Shown here piece after piece: positions 48,753 to 60,843 of a DNA stretch of 64,000 nucleotides (position 1 is the stretch's first letter; each line of letters starts with the position of its first letter). Source of the stretch: Malus domestica (taxonomy: Eukaryota > Streptophyta > Magnoliopsida > Rosales > Rosaceae). The notes beneath the pieces were generated by a model, which saw nothing but the letters and a program-made list of their open reading frames with translations, made no database searches and was not told the DNA's origin. The translations under genes and the position numbers were made by a program. Location: NCBI RefSeq assembly GCF_042453785.1, contig NC_091664.1:6287001-6351000 (forward strand). The letters are read 5' to 3'.

Positions 48753-51241
48753 TCAATGCATGTTACGTCTGCTGGAACTTCCAGCACTTTTAGTCAGTGC
48801 TTTGGTAATAACATGAGTAGCGATTCCAACAGGACAGAAAAAGAGGCAAAGAGAAACTGAATGTCGCGTCTCAATTTCATTGTCCAGTCCATCGCGAAAA
48901 ACTTGCCTGGAAAAATGAACGCACTGAGTGTTAGAACCGAGAAACTCTTGGACACAGACAGCAAAGTGAGAGGAAGAGAGCTACCTTGCAGCAAAGAGAT
49001 CAACAACCAATAAGTGAATCCAAGCAGAAGCTAATGTCATCTCGTTCGAGAACATCCTTCCCATACCAGGCAGCTGCAAATAATAAATAGGCAGGAAAGA
49101 AAGTTTCATATAAGAGGCTCATAACTGATCAGAACTGAAAGTATATATGTTAATGCATACCTCAGGAAGCCAGTATTTACTTGCAAAAATCAACTGTAGC
49201 GTTTCGGGAGTCCAAGAGAGGTATAGCAGATAAGCATAGAGAATTCCCAGCACAATATACGGTATACCACTTTCCATGGAAATTTTCGTCTGCATTTCAA
49301 GTGATTTGAACTAATTAGGTGCATCAGTTTAAGTTCAGCAAATCATAATAAAAAATGGATCTTCAACCTACCGAAATAAGAGACGAGGAATTTAAAAGTC
49401 ATAAAGACTAAATTTGAGATGAAATATGCCATCAGTACAATCATGTATTTCAAGGAAAGAGATGTAACGATTTGGGGAAAACACACACACGCAGAGGATT
49501 GCACACAATCATATAACAACTTTCAAATATATGCGAGAATTACGATAATTAATCTACATGTTGAAGAAAAATTGATACATTGAATGAGAATCAGAGGACT
49601 GAGATAAATACAGAAACATACTAGTTCAGCTTTAGGTGCCAGAACCATGAGGGCATAGAATGGGAGAACTGCGGTTGTTCCGAAAGTAAAAGCAGTGCTA
49701 GCAATTTGAGAACTTGCCAACCCTGAAAAAAAAATAACAACATTAAACTTATTTTACCAGTAATATTTGAAACTAAGCCTACCTCCAGCCGCACCATCCC
49801 CTTATCCTTGCACTAACAGGAGGGGCATGACAGCAAACGTGTTACGTATGGATCACAAGAACATGAAATGGCTAAAAATTATTACAGGTTGGACAAAACT
49901 AATTAAGAAGATTTTCAACTCCTAAAGTTATCAAACCACCATATGACACTGCTATTAGTAACTATTTATACAAATTATTCCAAGAGTTTCCGATAGAGAG
50001 AACAACAAACTTAAAAGGTAGGGGAGAAGTGTTAAGATGTACCCAAATGCCAACGGCAAAAAACTAAAACAAAGAAATCACCAATCAATTAGATGGAAGG
50101 GGCTTGTAGAACTGGATGTTGAGGTCTCATGCAACATAGAACAAGTCATATGGACATTAGCTGGTGGTTTTGTGTCTGACTTTGATCTAGTCAGTTAGGC
50201 AGGCAACACTCACATTCAGCAGCTCAAACCTGGTGGTCTCTTAGTTACAGATTTTCTCTGTTCATAATACTACTCCTACATTGTTTTGCACATATGGGGC
50301 TACTTCAACGTCAGTACTCCCAAAACATGCTACGGGCTTTCCAATTTGCGTAGTTTCGTTGGACTTAGGCGTAGCATAAGTTACTTGCACATTTTTCGTC
50401 ATAAATTTGTACCTCAAAAACCTCTCTGTGCTAGGACTTCTTTACTAGAAACGTTTTAAGGAATAAACAAGTTACTAACATGCATAAACCTACTTTCAAA
50501 CATTGCAAGTTACACATAAACTTATATCAGCCACGCAACGTTACAAATGATATTAAGAATAAACGACTAAAAGGAATCAAAGTTGCAGAGGGGGATCACA
50601 TGACGCATATACTCCAGAGAGTTTTCGATGCGGAACGAGTCTCTCATGCTTTGGTCTCACAGTAACTCTCGAACCTCCGACAAAACTCCAGTTCATGTGT
50701 AAGTGAGCTCCCACAGTCACAAGCTGATGACCAAAGAGTTCAGTGTTACTACTTCTGAGCAGAAAAGGGAACCCTTGTTTCCTTCCATCAATACTCCGAG
50801 GTCCTACACTCTTCTTAGCGTAGTCAATCTATAAGAAACGGAAGTTTAATCGTAAGAGAAGCCCCCAAACCAAACATGTTATGAATTATTTTACAGCAGA
50901 AGCACAACATAGTTACACGAGCGACCCATCAAGCCGCAGCAGGCAGCAGAAATTAATCATACAAGCAGCCATAAAAGAAGAACAATTATGTAGCTTTAAG
51001 GTCAAGAAAAACAACGCTCCGCTGCAACCAAACTGCAAATCCATGGACAAAACATAACTACTTTCAACCCTATATGCAAGATTAGAGATAGCCCATTTCG
51101 AGAGGATCATAAATTCATCGAGAACTACAAAAAGAATAAAAAAGTTTCATAATTTAGGAAGAAAAGATTACAAGAACAAAAAAAGGATACCTTGGAAATG
51201 GAAGAGAGTGGAGAGAGGGAAAAGCAAGAAGAGAGGGCCAT
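48753..51241 (-). CDS. ABA4: ABA4, plastid membrane protein required for neoxanthin synthesis
   Basis: Needed for converting violaxanthin to neoxanthin, a precursor route to abscisic acid; located in plastid membranes. Six exons: 51241-51191, 50828-50600, 49722-49622, 49289-49161, 49073-48985 and 48906-48753. They give 250 residues (Arabidopsis 220), in frame throughout. The Ser-rich start [17 protein letters not shown] and exon 2 form a transit peptide that reaches the conserved [14 protein letters not shown] and LSGVYASW. The DUF4281 membrane domain follows: [60 protein letters not shown] and [16 protein letters not shown], about four membrane segments. Intron 2 has a weak donor (CAT then GTGATC). 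Identification is secure. Confidence 0.95.
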
Positions 51242-51914
51242 GTGCTCGTTTTGTCGCGAGACCAGACAACGCAGGAAGACAACAATAATGGCAGATGCAT
51301 TTCCTTGGGTTTTATTAGGAAAAGAAAACAAAAGAAAGGAACACGGAACGTGGGAGGTCGAGTTGAATAATGGAGGCATAGGAAATTATGGGTTGGTTTC
51401 CACTGAGAGAAGCGCAGGACGGACACCAAACTTGGGAGAGAGAAAGAAGCAACTGCAAAAGGAAAAGGAGGCAAATTGCAATAGGGAAAGTCGTGGTGCA
51501 TGTCATGTCAATCAATTTTGTATCTTTCTTTTACGCTACACTTTTTATTTTTCAGAAGTTATTCGTCATTATGTCAATTAATTTCATTTTATTTTTTATT
51601 TTTTTATTAAGAAATGTGATTAGTTTTTAAAATTTAAAAAAAAAGTATGAAAAAATGATGTGGAACAATTTTTTTTAATAAACGCATATTGTATCCTAAT
51701 ATTACATAATTATTGTTTTATCATCCTTATGTAATATATTGTGTAAAAAAAACAGGGAAAAATAGGAAAAAATGGGAATATGATTGTCATTTTCTCAAAA
51801 GATACAAAATTACTATTTTACCCTCATTATATAAGTATTGTGTATCAAAAGTGAGGGTAAAATAGAAAAAAATGGGCAAAAAGTTGACAAGGAGGGTTCT
51901 TTTAATAATAGTAT

Positions 51915-52500
51915 AGAATAATGTTATGATCGTCATTCATACTACGATATAGTAGTATTCATTTTTATTTGTATGTGAGAAGTTTTAAGTTTGATTTTCG
52001 TTAAAGACGAATTTGAACTATATTATTTTTACCCTATTGTGAAACTAAGAGCCAGTTTGGGATTGCTATGCTTTTTTAATAAATTGCTTATGTTGTGCCT
52101 TAAAAATAATCATTTGTAAAATAAAACAGTTAAGCGTTTGATAAACAATATTTTCAAAAAAGTTGTGAGGATGAAAAACAGTGTAAAAACAATGTCTAGA
52201 AAGATAAATAAAGTCATTGTTTAAAATTAATGAGCTTGATTTAGAAATTAAAAATATTCCAAAAACTCAACTCCATTTTTTATTAAAGCAGCTTTTAAAA
52301 GTAATTTCAAGGCTTCTTTTAAAAGTTGCTGTCTACAGACCATTGCTTTTAAAATAAGCAGTATATTTTATTTTTACCAAACATTTTTTCACTGCTTAAC
52401 TTTAAAGTGAAGCAGTTTTTGGTGAAAAAAGCAATACCGAATTGGGTCTAAGCCCACTCCTTTAGCGTAAATAATATCGTTTGTTAAAAAATAAAAATAA
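51915..52500 (+). mobile_element. SINE copy 3, split by a MITE
   Basis: The left part (51915-52048) has AGTAGTATTCA, TTTGTATGTGAGAAG, TTTAAGTTTGATTTTCG (B-box position), AAGACGAATTTGAAC and CCCTATTGTGAAACTAA. The right part (52452-52500) resumes with GCCCACTCCTTTAGCGTAAA, TAATATCGTTTGTT and an A-rich tail. Removing the MITE and one TAA rejoins the SINE consensus. Confidence 0.75.
52049..52448. mobile_element. Tourist-like MITE (400 bp) nested in the SINE, TAA duplication
   Basis: Starts GAGCCAGTTTGGGATTGCT and ends AGCAATACCGAATTGGGTC, inverted repeats with few mismatches. It is flanked by TAA at 52046-52048 and 52449-52451. The interior has mirrored AAAGTTGCT/AGCAGCTTTT motifs. PIF/Harbinger type by ends and duplication. 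Confidence 0.8.
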
Positions 52501-52559
52501 AAACCTTCCACACCATCTTTATTCATAACCGTAGGATGTTATGACATTTAATGATTCAA

Positions 52560-52706
52560 ACGTGGTATTCATTCATTTGTAAGTGAGAAGTCTTATGTTC
52601 GAATCTCGTAGATGGAGAATTCGATACCAAATTAGGTTGCCTATTGTGTAACCTAGCCAAACTCCCCTCTCCTTTAATGTAAAATATATTTTTGTATTAA
52701 AAAAAA
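52560..52706 (+). mobile_element. SINE copy 4
   Basis: The cleanest copy: GTGGTATTCATTCATTTGTA, AGTGAGAAGTCTTATGTTCG continuing into AATCTCG (B box GTTCGAATC), AATTCGATACCAAATTAGGT, CCTATTGTGTAACCTAGCC, CTCTCCTTTAATGTAAAATA and a poly-A tail. Length about 145 bp, typical of plant tRNA-derived SINEs. Confidence 0.65.
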
Positions 52707-52914
52707 CGAGTTTAAAATACTTGTAGAAAAGTTTGTCCCGTGATAATGACCCTATATCTTCTACATATAAAGCCAATGAAAAGGTGAATAGTGATTTTGG
52801 TCATTAAGTTTCAACAAAAATATTTGAACAAAAATGCCCTCAAGATAAAAAACTTCAAAGACATATCAAAATAATGCATCAAATATATATATAGAGGAAA
52901 TATTTAAGGGAAGG

Positions 52915-53355
52915 GATTCCCATTTTTTATAAAAATGGGGATTAGTTGTGGGGTCCACACTATATCGTACTTTAAGAATCCGAACCATCAGTTTTTCAAG
53001 TTGCACCTCATAGATCATCCTTACAAAATATTAGCCAAATCAGAAATGTTTAAGACATCTAATTGAGTTCAAAAAAATTAACAAATACAAGTTGCACCTC
53101 ATAGATCATCCTTACAAAATATTAGCCAAATTGGAAATGTTTAAGACATCTAATTGAGTTCAAAGAAATTAACAAATATTTTGCTATATAAGAAATAATG
53201 AAATTTTATCTCGATAATTAAATAGGCAAATGATTTCGAATTGAATTGAATTTTTGCAAGGATAATCTATGAGTTGAGATTACAAAAATAGACGGTTCGA
53301 ATTATTGAAGTTTGATATAGAATGAACCCCATATCTAATTCCTATTTTCTAACCG
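52915..53355. mobile_element. foldback element with a 91-bp tandem duplication in one arm
   Basis: Arms of about 100 bp are mirrored: the left (52930-53035) has ATGGGGATTAG, GGGGTCCACACTATATCG and TCCGAACCATC, and the right (53245-53350) has the complements in reverse order. Part of the left side is duplicated in tandem with a 91-bp period (52998-53088 and 53089-53179), starting AAGTTGCACCTCATAGATCA. Related sequence at 27835-27995. Confidence 0.6.
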
Positions 53356-53359
53356 CTTA

Positions 53360-54510
53360 AAGCCTTTATTAATTATCTAAGCGCCTAAGTAGTAATCGGA
53401 GCGTCCGGCCAAAAGCCTTCTCATGTGTATGCATGGGTTCTCATGTCCTCAATCGCATCGCACCTCAAAATGCACAATTCGTTTTCAACTAATTAAAAGT
53501 AAAAGAGTAACCCTTACCCTCCCCTGTAAACAGATATGTAAAATTAACATTCACACGTGCATTTGTAATCAAGAAAACCTCAAATTAACTCAAATAAGCT
53601 GAACACAAAAATAACTTCAATCATCGTAAAAAAGACATGTTGTTGGATATATGTCAACAATCTGTGATAATTTATATATGCTAATAAATAATAAATGCAA
53701 TAAGAATTAACAGAATATAAACTAGAATACGAATTATAAAAACAGACAACTTGAAGATCGAGGCTTGCGTGCCGCAATGTCCTTAAAACAGAAATTTTGT
53801 CCCTACTCTGTGCTTGTAGTTCTACGGACGTCTGCTTCACCAGGATTCAACGATCAAGTTAATATTCCAGCACCGGACAAATTTAACTTCTGGCGAATTT
53901 AGTGTGGTTCTCTCAGTAAGAAGGTTTAGGAATGTAGAGGATGAAGTTGATTATTTCTGTATTCTAAATGCCATGCAGATGAATGTATATATAGCAAATG
54001 GATGCCTGTTTGCAACAGGTATGAGAGTGGGGTGTGACTGTTGGGAGACACTTCAGAGGGGTGCTTTGCTTTGTGTTCAGAAAGAACTCTCAGACTTCAT
54101 ATGAGTCTTTTCATAAAAAATAAATAAATAATTAAATTCGAATTTAATTAAAAATAATTAATTAAATCCCAAGCCCATCTTTTGATAATTAATTATAATT
54201 AATTATATACTATTTATAATTAATGATATATTAATTACCAATTAATTAATACACCCCAAAGTCCAACCCTAAGGGTGAGCCCAATTTTACTCTCCAGACC
54301 TATTACTCCAATCATTTTCTGTAAATAACAAAGCCTTATAAAGTGATAAAAACTTTTGGGAATGACCAATGTGGGACAAAGAAATTTCTACTCAAACTAC
54401 TCAAATTTCTGACAAATGTGACCACCCAGAATATCACATAAGACGAGATTTATTAAATTAAGGACTCGAACTCGTCATCAACGAATGAGAAAAACACAAA
54501 GTACGTAGTT
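53360..54510. other. intergenic, no gene recognised
   Basis: Includes a very AT-rich TTAATTAA-repeat stretch (54110-54250). A 66-codon plus frame at 53904 has no recognised domain. The region may be old transposon DNA, but I found no boundaries. Confidence 0.45.
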
Positions 54511-54515
54511 TTCAT

Positions 54516-54953
54516 TTAGGTCCAATTGTAGAGGTTTTCCCAAACGTCGTTCTTTATGCTGTAAGAAAAGAAGCCTTCTTCTGCAACCCGCCACTGGCAA
54601 TGATGCATGCAACGTTCTTGATCCCTCTTGGCGTCGTATATGTCATGGGAGGTTTGGATCCATTTTCCCTCAGGATTTTTCCACTGAAAGTAGCAATAGA
54701 AAAGGGTTGTGTCCAGAGCGTTATTCTCGAATTTGAAGCTGTAAATCTTGCCATATTCGAGTACATGGTTTTGCAGATCGTCGTCCCCGGACTTGCAATG
54801 AACTTCGATTTTAGCCTTCGAAGGGTCCATAACGTTTTGTATCTCGAGAAGGACCTCCCCGGCCAGCCATGCCGAGACCGGACGTGAAGATTGGCCCAGT
54901 GTGAGTACCACCACGGCAAAAAGAACGAACATAATACGGCTACTCGCAACCAT
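54516..54953 (-). CDS. S-protein homologue (plant self-incompatibility S1 family)
   Basis: Intronless, 145 residues. An N-terminal signal peptide (about 1-28, IMFVLFAVVVLTLG) is followed by the S1 domain: VLLEIQNVMDPSKAKIEVHC, a conserved GDDDLQ, YGKIYSFKFENN, TLFYCYFQWKNPEGKW, DIYDAKRDQERC and HHCQWRVAEEGFFSY. Four cysteines (EVHC, FYC, ERC, HHC) match the disulfide pattern of the family. Members are small secreted proteins. The poppy S1 protein is a pollen-rejection signal, but most homologues, including this one, have no known role. The short length and lack of introns are normal for the family. Confidence 0.93.
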   Translation of the reverse strand: MVASSRIMFVLFAVVVLTLGQSSRPVSAWLAGEVLLEIQNVMDPSKAKIEVHCKSGDDDLQNHVLEYGKIYSFKFENNALDTTLFYCYFQWKNPEGKWIQTSHDIYDAKRDQERCMHHCQWRVAEEGFFSYSIKNDVWENLYNWT

Positions 54954-55348
54954 TGTGTGACCAAACCTAATCGTAAATGCTTCCCGTAGAGTGATGATTC
55001 TTGTTCATGTTATATGTTATATATGTACACACACATATACGGACTACTCTTTTCCTTTTGGTTGGACATTAACATACCATGTATGCTATAGATTGAATCG
55101 GGAACATTAATCGGTCAATTCAGATTTTATGTGTGCAGATTCAAATTTGTCACCCAAAAGTTATTACTTATTACCATGTAAAATTCTGACAAATTTGGGA
55201 AAATATATCCGACTGATTCATCCCTTTTGTTAGCATTCCATCCATATGCATCATGGCATGCTTGTTAAACTTTTAAGGTAGGCAATCAAGATTTACTGAT
55301 TTGTCAATTTGGAGAGTATGAGATATTTTGGGTTTTTCAATCTGTTTG

Positions 55349-56507
55349 TGTTAATATTTAACATTGGGCTTTATGATAAGGTGGCCCAAGGATTCCAAAG
55401 TAAATGGAGAATTGCCTGAAGTCTAGTCGAAAGGCCTGAAGCAAGTTGAAGTCATTTCAGACAAAGGCATAGGCCATGTGCCTATGAGTGAAGTGACAGG
55501 TAACAGAGACCAACTCACCACCAGCCAAAAGCACATTTTCGAGGGCATGACAAGTAATTAAGTAATGACTCATTGCCCTCCGAAAGCCATCGGCCAAAAG
55601 CAAAGCTCAAGGGGTCAGGCCAAATTGTCTATAAAAGAAGAAAGAGACATCAGAGACAAGGACACTCAAATAACCAATCAAAAGACATACAAACTCTGCT
55701 CTCAAGTCAGTTCGTACCCAGAAAGTTGAAACTTGTTCAGATTTAGTCCTTTTAGCTATAGTTCCTTTAGAAAAGCCATCTTCTGTCTAGTATAAAAGCT
55801 CTGCTACCTTCCCTTAGTGTTGTAGTATCAATTTCCTCGTGTCAAACCTAGTTACCTACCATCCTTTTTAGCATACAACCTCTGTAAACTCAAAAAGAGG
55901 TGGTTGCAAGAAGTTCAACCTCGCCTGACAAGGTTAAATCTTGCCCAAGTCTCTTTGTTTGTACTTTTATATATTAGATATGTTGCTTAAATGTACCTTC
56001 CATCATGTATTCAAGTCATTATCAACTGTTTTCTACTTAAGAGTCTCATTTGTATCCAAATCTAGTTAAGTTAATCAACCTGTTTTCCTTAAAAGCAAAC
56101 TGTGATCGAGGAAGTGGTTGAAAGGGTCTTGAACTCCCTTCGTTTCAAACATACAAGATTATGAACTAAAAGTCCTTGTTTACAAGAAAAGAAAAAGAAC
56201 TTAATACAGACTTAACCCATCTATGACAATCCTTTGATAACAAGAAGTTTAAGAAACTTAGGGCGCAAGTAATCAACTTAATTCACTTCTATTCGACAGT
56301 CTGTTATGTAAAGATAATAGTGGCACGCCTAAATCCTTGTTAGTTTTGATTGCAAGCCTCAAGGCCTACACCAAAGGTCCTACAAAGACACCTTTCAAAC
56401 TAACTAGTGACTCTTTTTGCAGTACAACAAACAGCAAGAGCCCGCCCAACTACCATCCAAGGTGCCACCTCCTTGGGGAGTTGTGCAAGAGAAATCTTGC
56501 CCCAACA
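55349..56507. repeat. probable LTR-type remnant
   Basis: Starts TGTTAATATTTAACATTGGG and ends GCCCCAACA. It contains a promoter-like TATAAAAG (55791) and no coding frame. TG...CA ends are plausible, but the flanks (GTTTG and CAACC) do not form a duplication, so the boundaries and the LTR call are tentative. Confidence 0.35.
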
Positions 56508-56579
56508 CAACCGTTAAATCTTTTGTCAAAAACATAAAAACCATAGAATTTCTTGTAGCCGTTCCTCTCATTTAGTTTT

Positions 56580-57164
56580 AGGCTTATTTTTTGCTACACT
56601 ATCTGGAACTTGATTTCTATCCCATTTTACCTTTTAAAACTCAAAAGTCGTTAGCTTACTCCCCGAAACTTGATTTTGATCTCACTTTGCCTCGTAAAAC
56701 TCAAAAGTCGTCAGCTTACTTCCCGAAACTCGATTTTGATCTCACTTTACCTCTTAAAACTCAAAAGTCGTCAGCTTACTCCTTGAGAACACAAAAAATA
56801 ACGAAATCAATGGAACTTTGGTAAGATTGCTGGAGATGGAGCGAGAAGAGATGAATGTAAAGACAACAACTAGATCCACGGCAGCCATCAGTCGGCTTTA
56901 ATCTGGCTCTAATTATGCCACATACGTAAATGAACTATTATGTAATGGAGTAGATAAAACCAAGCCAAACCGAACTGAATATTGAGTTTCAAAGAGTAAA
57001 GCGACAACTTTTGAGTTTTACGGGACAAAGTGAGATCGACATCAAGTTCCGGAGAGCAAAGTGACTACTTTTAAGTTCTAAGGAGCAAAATGGCAGCTTT
57101 TAAGTTTTAGGAGGCAAAGTAAGATTGAAATCAAGTTCCAGGGAGCACAGCTAAAAATAAGCCT
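56580..57164. mobile_element. palindromic element with minisatellite arms
   Basis: Ends AGGCTTATTTTTTGCT and AGCTAAAAATAAGCCT begin inverted arms that stay aligned for at least 50 bp (both contain CTGGAACTTGATTT on their own strand). The left arm holds about three tandem copies of a 60-bp unit (CTCAAAAGTCGTCAGCTTAC...CTTGATTTTGATCTCACTTT, 56600-56800). The right arm (56985-57160) carries the same unit in reverse orientation. The centre (56820-56980) is unique. No transposase. Probably a non-autonomous Mutator-type or foldback element. Confidence 0.65.
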
Positions 57165-57542
57165 TAGTTTTTCAATCATCATCCTTCTGTAAGCCCCAGA
57201 ACACTTGATGCTTTTATGGTGGAGCTAACAGGTGTTTTGAAAAGACTTCTCAGAAATTCCAGGAGGCCGATAAACAAACTTGTAAAACGTCTTTTCGGAC
57301 ACAAAACAAAGAAACACAACCTACAAATTTACAGTAAAAAACATTAATCAATCACAAAGAAACTACCACTGAGGTGACTTTCCTTATGCCCGAACGCAGA
57401 TAGCAGCTCTCTCCCCTTTCATCAACATACCGATTTCATTCCCTTTTTTTTTTTTTTTTCTTCTTCTGAACACTAGTCGATTAGTAAATATAAAAACTAC
57501 AAGGAACTAAATTAAACACTATCCTTTCTAAGCTATTGCCTC

Positions 57543-60500
57543 TCATGTAGCGATCTCATCAACCTCGGAATTAAATACAAAACTTGGAAATGTGGTAGTA
57601 ATATCCCTGCATTCAGTCAAGAATAGAAAGACTTCAAAACTTGTGAAATTTTTACGAAACACTGACTTCTATGCATGAGATAGAAAAAAACCGTTCCATA
57701 CCGAAGATAGGGGAGGGTCATGATCTTTAACAATGATGGATTCTTTGAGACAAATTTATTCCATTCATACTTGTCTATCTTCCCATCTTGATTTACGTCA
57801 GCTTCCAAGAAAGTCTGTCCACAAACATGAGAATCTAATAAATTTGTGATGCCAAATGGAAAAATTGGAGGAAAAAACATTGACGACTCTAAAAGGATGA
57901 CTCTAAAATGTGTTTACTGTGAATCTCCACAAAATGCACCGAAATTGGTGTATAATATTTAGCGGATAAACAATCTGGAAGGCTTTGATGAGTTTCAAAA
58001 GACAAATGTATACACTTCTGTGTCACCTGAGGTGGTCAGGCATTTCATCAATGACAAATGACAACATACCTTATCGAGAATTATCTCAATGGTCTCATCA
58101 GCCAGCTTCATTTCAGATTCACAAAGAAGTGCAATTAACATTTGTTTGACCTGCCAAAACCAAAAACAATGAAGATGCATACAAGGAGGTTTAATACTAT
58201 CGTAGGTGAATAGATTGCATTACCGTAGTGGAAAAGTGTTATAAAGGGAAAACACGTGAAAAGAAAAATTACAAAGACACACTCAAAAACTTTAAAAGAT
58301 CCGAAAATCTATACAGGAGGAAATTTAGCACATTTGCGTATATTCATACGGAGTATCAGAATATGGAAGTGAAGTGATACAAATTATAATATATGCTCAA
58401 ACATTTCCAGTGTATTATTCTCTTTTGGCTCAGAGCTTTTTGCTCATATTCTCAGAGCTACAAAAAGAAAGAAAAAAAATCAAATAGTTTACAAGCTGCT
58501 GAAAATTTTGACATCCATTTTGTGAGAATTCTAACAAATTATCTGTCAATATCCTCATCCTTCTTCTGGTGTTTAATAAGATTAGCTTAATATAGTTTAA
58601 TTTTCTAACCCATGCGTGCTGCTCAATCACCCCTGCAATAGTGTAATGTGTTGTAGTTTCACTCAATGAATGACAGAAAGATACTGGTTAGTCCCACTTC
58701 CTATGGGAACACAATTTTTAACCAGCCCTGCAATTCTGATTGTTTTATATCCTAACCCACTTCGGCATACCCAGATGAAGCATACAACGTAAAGAAAGAG
58801 GAAAAAAAAAACGATGAAGGTGAACACCAATATACCTCTTGGCGCTCAATAAAGCCCGTGCTATCCAAATCATAAAGCTTGAATGAAACTGCAACACAAC
58901 ATAAAAATGCAAACTTTAGAATATAGTACAGGCATTAAAGGTTCTGTGGTAAATAAAGGAACTCTGTTCTTTGAAATACATTTAAGATATCTATGTGTTC
59001 ATTCAACTTACAGTCAATCTTGTCTTCTAGCGAGGCATTGGGATGGAAAACATTGAGTGATCTCACAAAGTCGGTGAAGTCAATCACACCCTTCCGTTTA
59101 ACATCAAACATATCAAATATCTACATATAGAGTTGGTTCAAGAACAAAAGTCAAAACTTGAACCAAAACAGAAATTTAGAGAGGAAAATGGTTAGATTCA
59201 CCAGGTCATATTATGATTCAGTGAAAAAAAGGAATTGAATACCTCCAATTACTCTAAATTTAAATTACATCTAGTTATTAATTTAGGCGGATGAAATTCA
59301 TTAAACAACTGATGCACCTGCATAAAGTTAATTTGTTCACCACAATACAGAATGTGGACAAATAGATTGAGCACAAGTCAACAACCTATGCATAGCTGAA
59401 AGTTAAATTACTACCAGTCATCTAATGCATGAACTGTTAAAAAGTACACAAGTTTCGAGAAATTAGTTTTATATGTTTCTGTAATATACTTAACAGCATG
59501 ATTTCTATGTTTATACATACAGCATAATCTGCACACAATAAAAAACTACACTAATAATTAAAACTATAGATACATACCCGATTTGCAAAGAGATTTTCTG
59601 TCTTTCTATTCTTGAAAATGGCTAGCTGAAATTCTTCCTGCATATTCACCAAGAACACTCAAATGTCACATTTTCCTAACAGATATTTGCACATAAAGTT
59701 TGTAGTATTACGTTAGTAAATAAATGTTTATCAAAAACTTTTGACCAGACAGTCTAAATAAATACAAATATTTTTATGTGTAAATATGTGTAGTCTTAAT
59801 TCTAAACTGATTTTAAATATATATATATTTGGAACCAAACTGTAAAAGTGAACCATCCTGTTACAACATGTAATACACTGACCAATACAGTTTAACACCG
59901 TTGAAACTTTCGATTGTAAAATGTACTGTAATACGAACATTAGAAATCCAAGTCCTTTTCACTTTAATCAAAACTTGAAGTTCTACAATAAAGAAGGCTG
60001 GGAGAGAATTAGCATGATGGTTGCAAGCAGGTACATACCTTGTTTATCAACCCATCATCAATCACAGAACTGCTGATACTCTTATATAACTCAAAGAGTG
60101 CTTCAACTTCACTAACAGTAACTGGGGAACAAAACGAAAGCATTAAATTGGTTTGAGAATGAAAGAGTAAGTTTGTGCATGTGCTAGAGAGAGAAAAGAT
60201 GAAATAATCAGTTTAATTATATTATTACGTCAAAATACAGCAGCAAAACAAATATTGTAGTCAAATGCCTTGATTATCTTTTGAGGCCATAACCAATTAA
60301 TTGAGGTAGAATATAAAGGTTCACGTCACATCCCAGTCCGCATAGTAAAATATTGTCTGCTTTGGGCCACGCCCTCATGGATTTGTTCTTGGGCTTCCAC
60401 CCAAAATGCATCTTACTATAGGGAGGTGGGCATGTACATATAAACCTCCTCTACCCTGGGCGATGTGGGATCTTACCGTTCACATACGAAACAAAGCCTA

Positions 60501-60843
60501 ATGCCAACAATTGAAACTCAGGAAGTAACATGAGATCAAGTGGTCTTATATTTTAGACACAAAAGATAAATATAATTGCTGAGAGAAACGAAACAAGTAG
60601 AAGAACCTATAAAATAAAAAGTCAAAGATTAATAAACTGTGTACAGGGCCTTCATTGACAACCAAAAGATTACAACAAACTACGGGGTGTAAACACATAG
60701 TCATCATCGTTCAAAAGGAGAATGCAAAAAACACTAATAAAACAGAGAACATTGAACAACTTACAAGCCGTTTGCGAAGCAAGACTCACGGGATCCTCGT
60801 GTCCAGGAAACTGCCGCCTTGCCTTAGAACTAAAGCAACCCAT
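57543..60843 (-). CDS. CBL1: calcineurin B-like calcium sensor, CBL1/CBL9 type
   Basis: EF-hand calcium sensor that recruits CIPK kinases to the plasma membrane. Eight coding exons: 60843-60765, 60121-60039, 59637-59578, 59120-59012, 58888-58836, 58150-58070, 57814-57702 and 57606-57543. They give 213 residues, exactly the length of Arabidopsis CBL1 and CBL9. MGCFSSK at the start supplies an N-myristoylation glycine and a palmitoylation cysteine (C3). EF-hand regions include [26 protein letters not shown] and [13 protein letters not shown]. The C-terminal TTTFPSFVF contains the serine phosphorylated by CIPKs, and the end EVDEIAT is the CBL1/9 signature. CBL1 and CBL9 cannot be separated by sequence alone here. 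The gene also has a 5' UTR intron. Confidence 0.95.
60310..60490. repeat. degenerate repeat in CBL intron 1 (GATCCCACATCGCC type)
   Basis: On the minus strand it reads AAGATCCCACATCGCCCAGG, then GTGGAAGCCCAAGAACAAAT and AGGGCGTGGCCCAAAGCAGA. This resembles a widespread plant repeat that often forms small LTR ends. No 5S-like sequence is present, so it is not a Cassandra element as far as I can see. Confidence 0.4.

Noticed and set aside
55349-56507. Confident solo LTR
   Set aside because: No matching duplication at the flanks and uncertain ends, so left as a low-confidence repeat.
60310-60490. Cassandra TRIM element
   Set aside because: The GATCCCACATCG-type motif is present, but the 5S-rRNA-like sequence that defines Cassandra LTRs is not.
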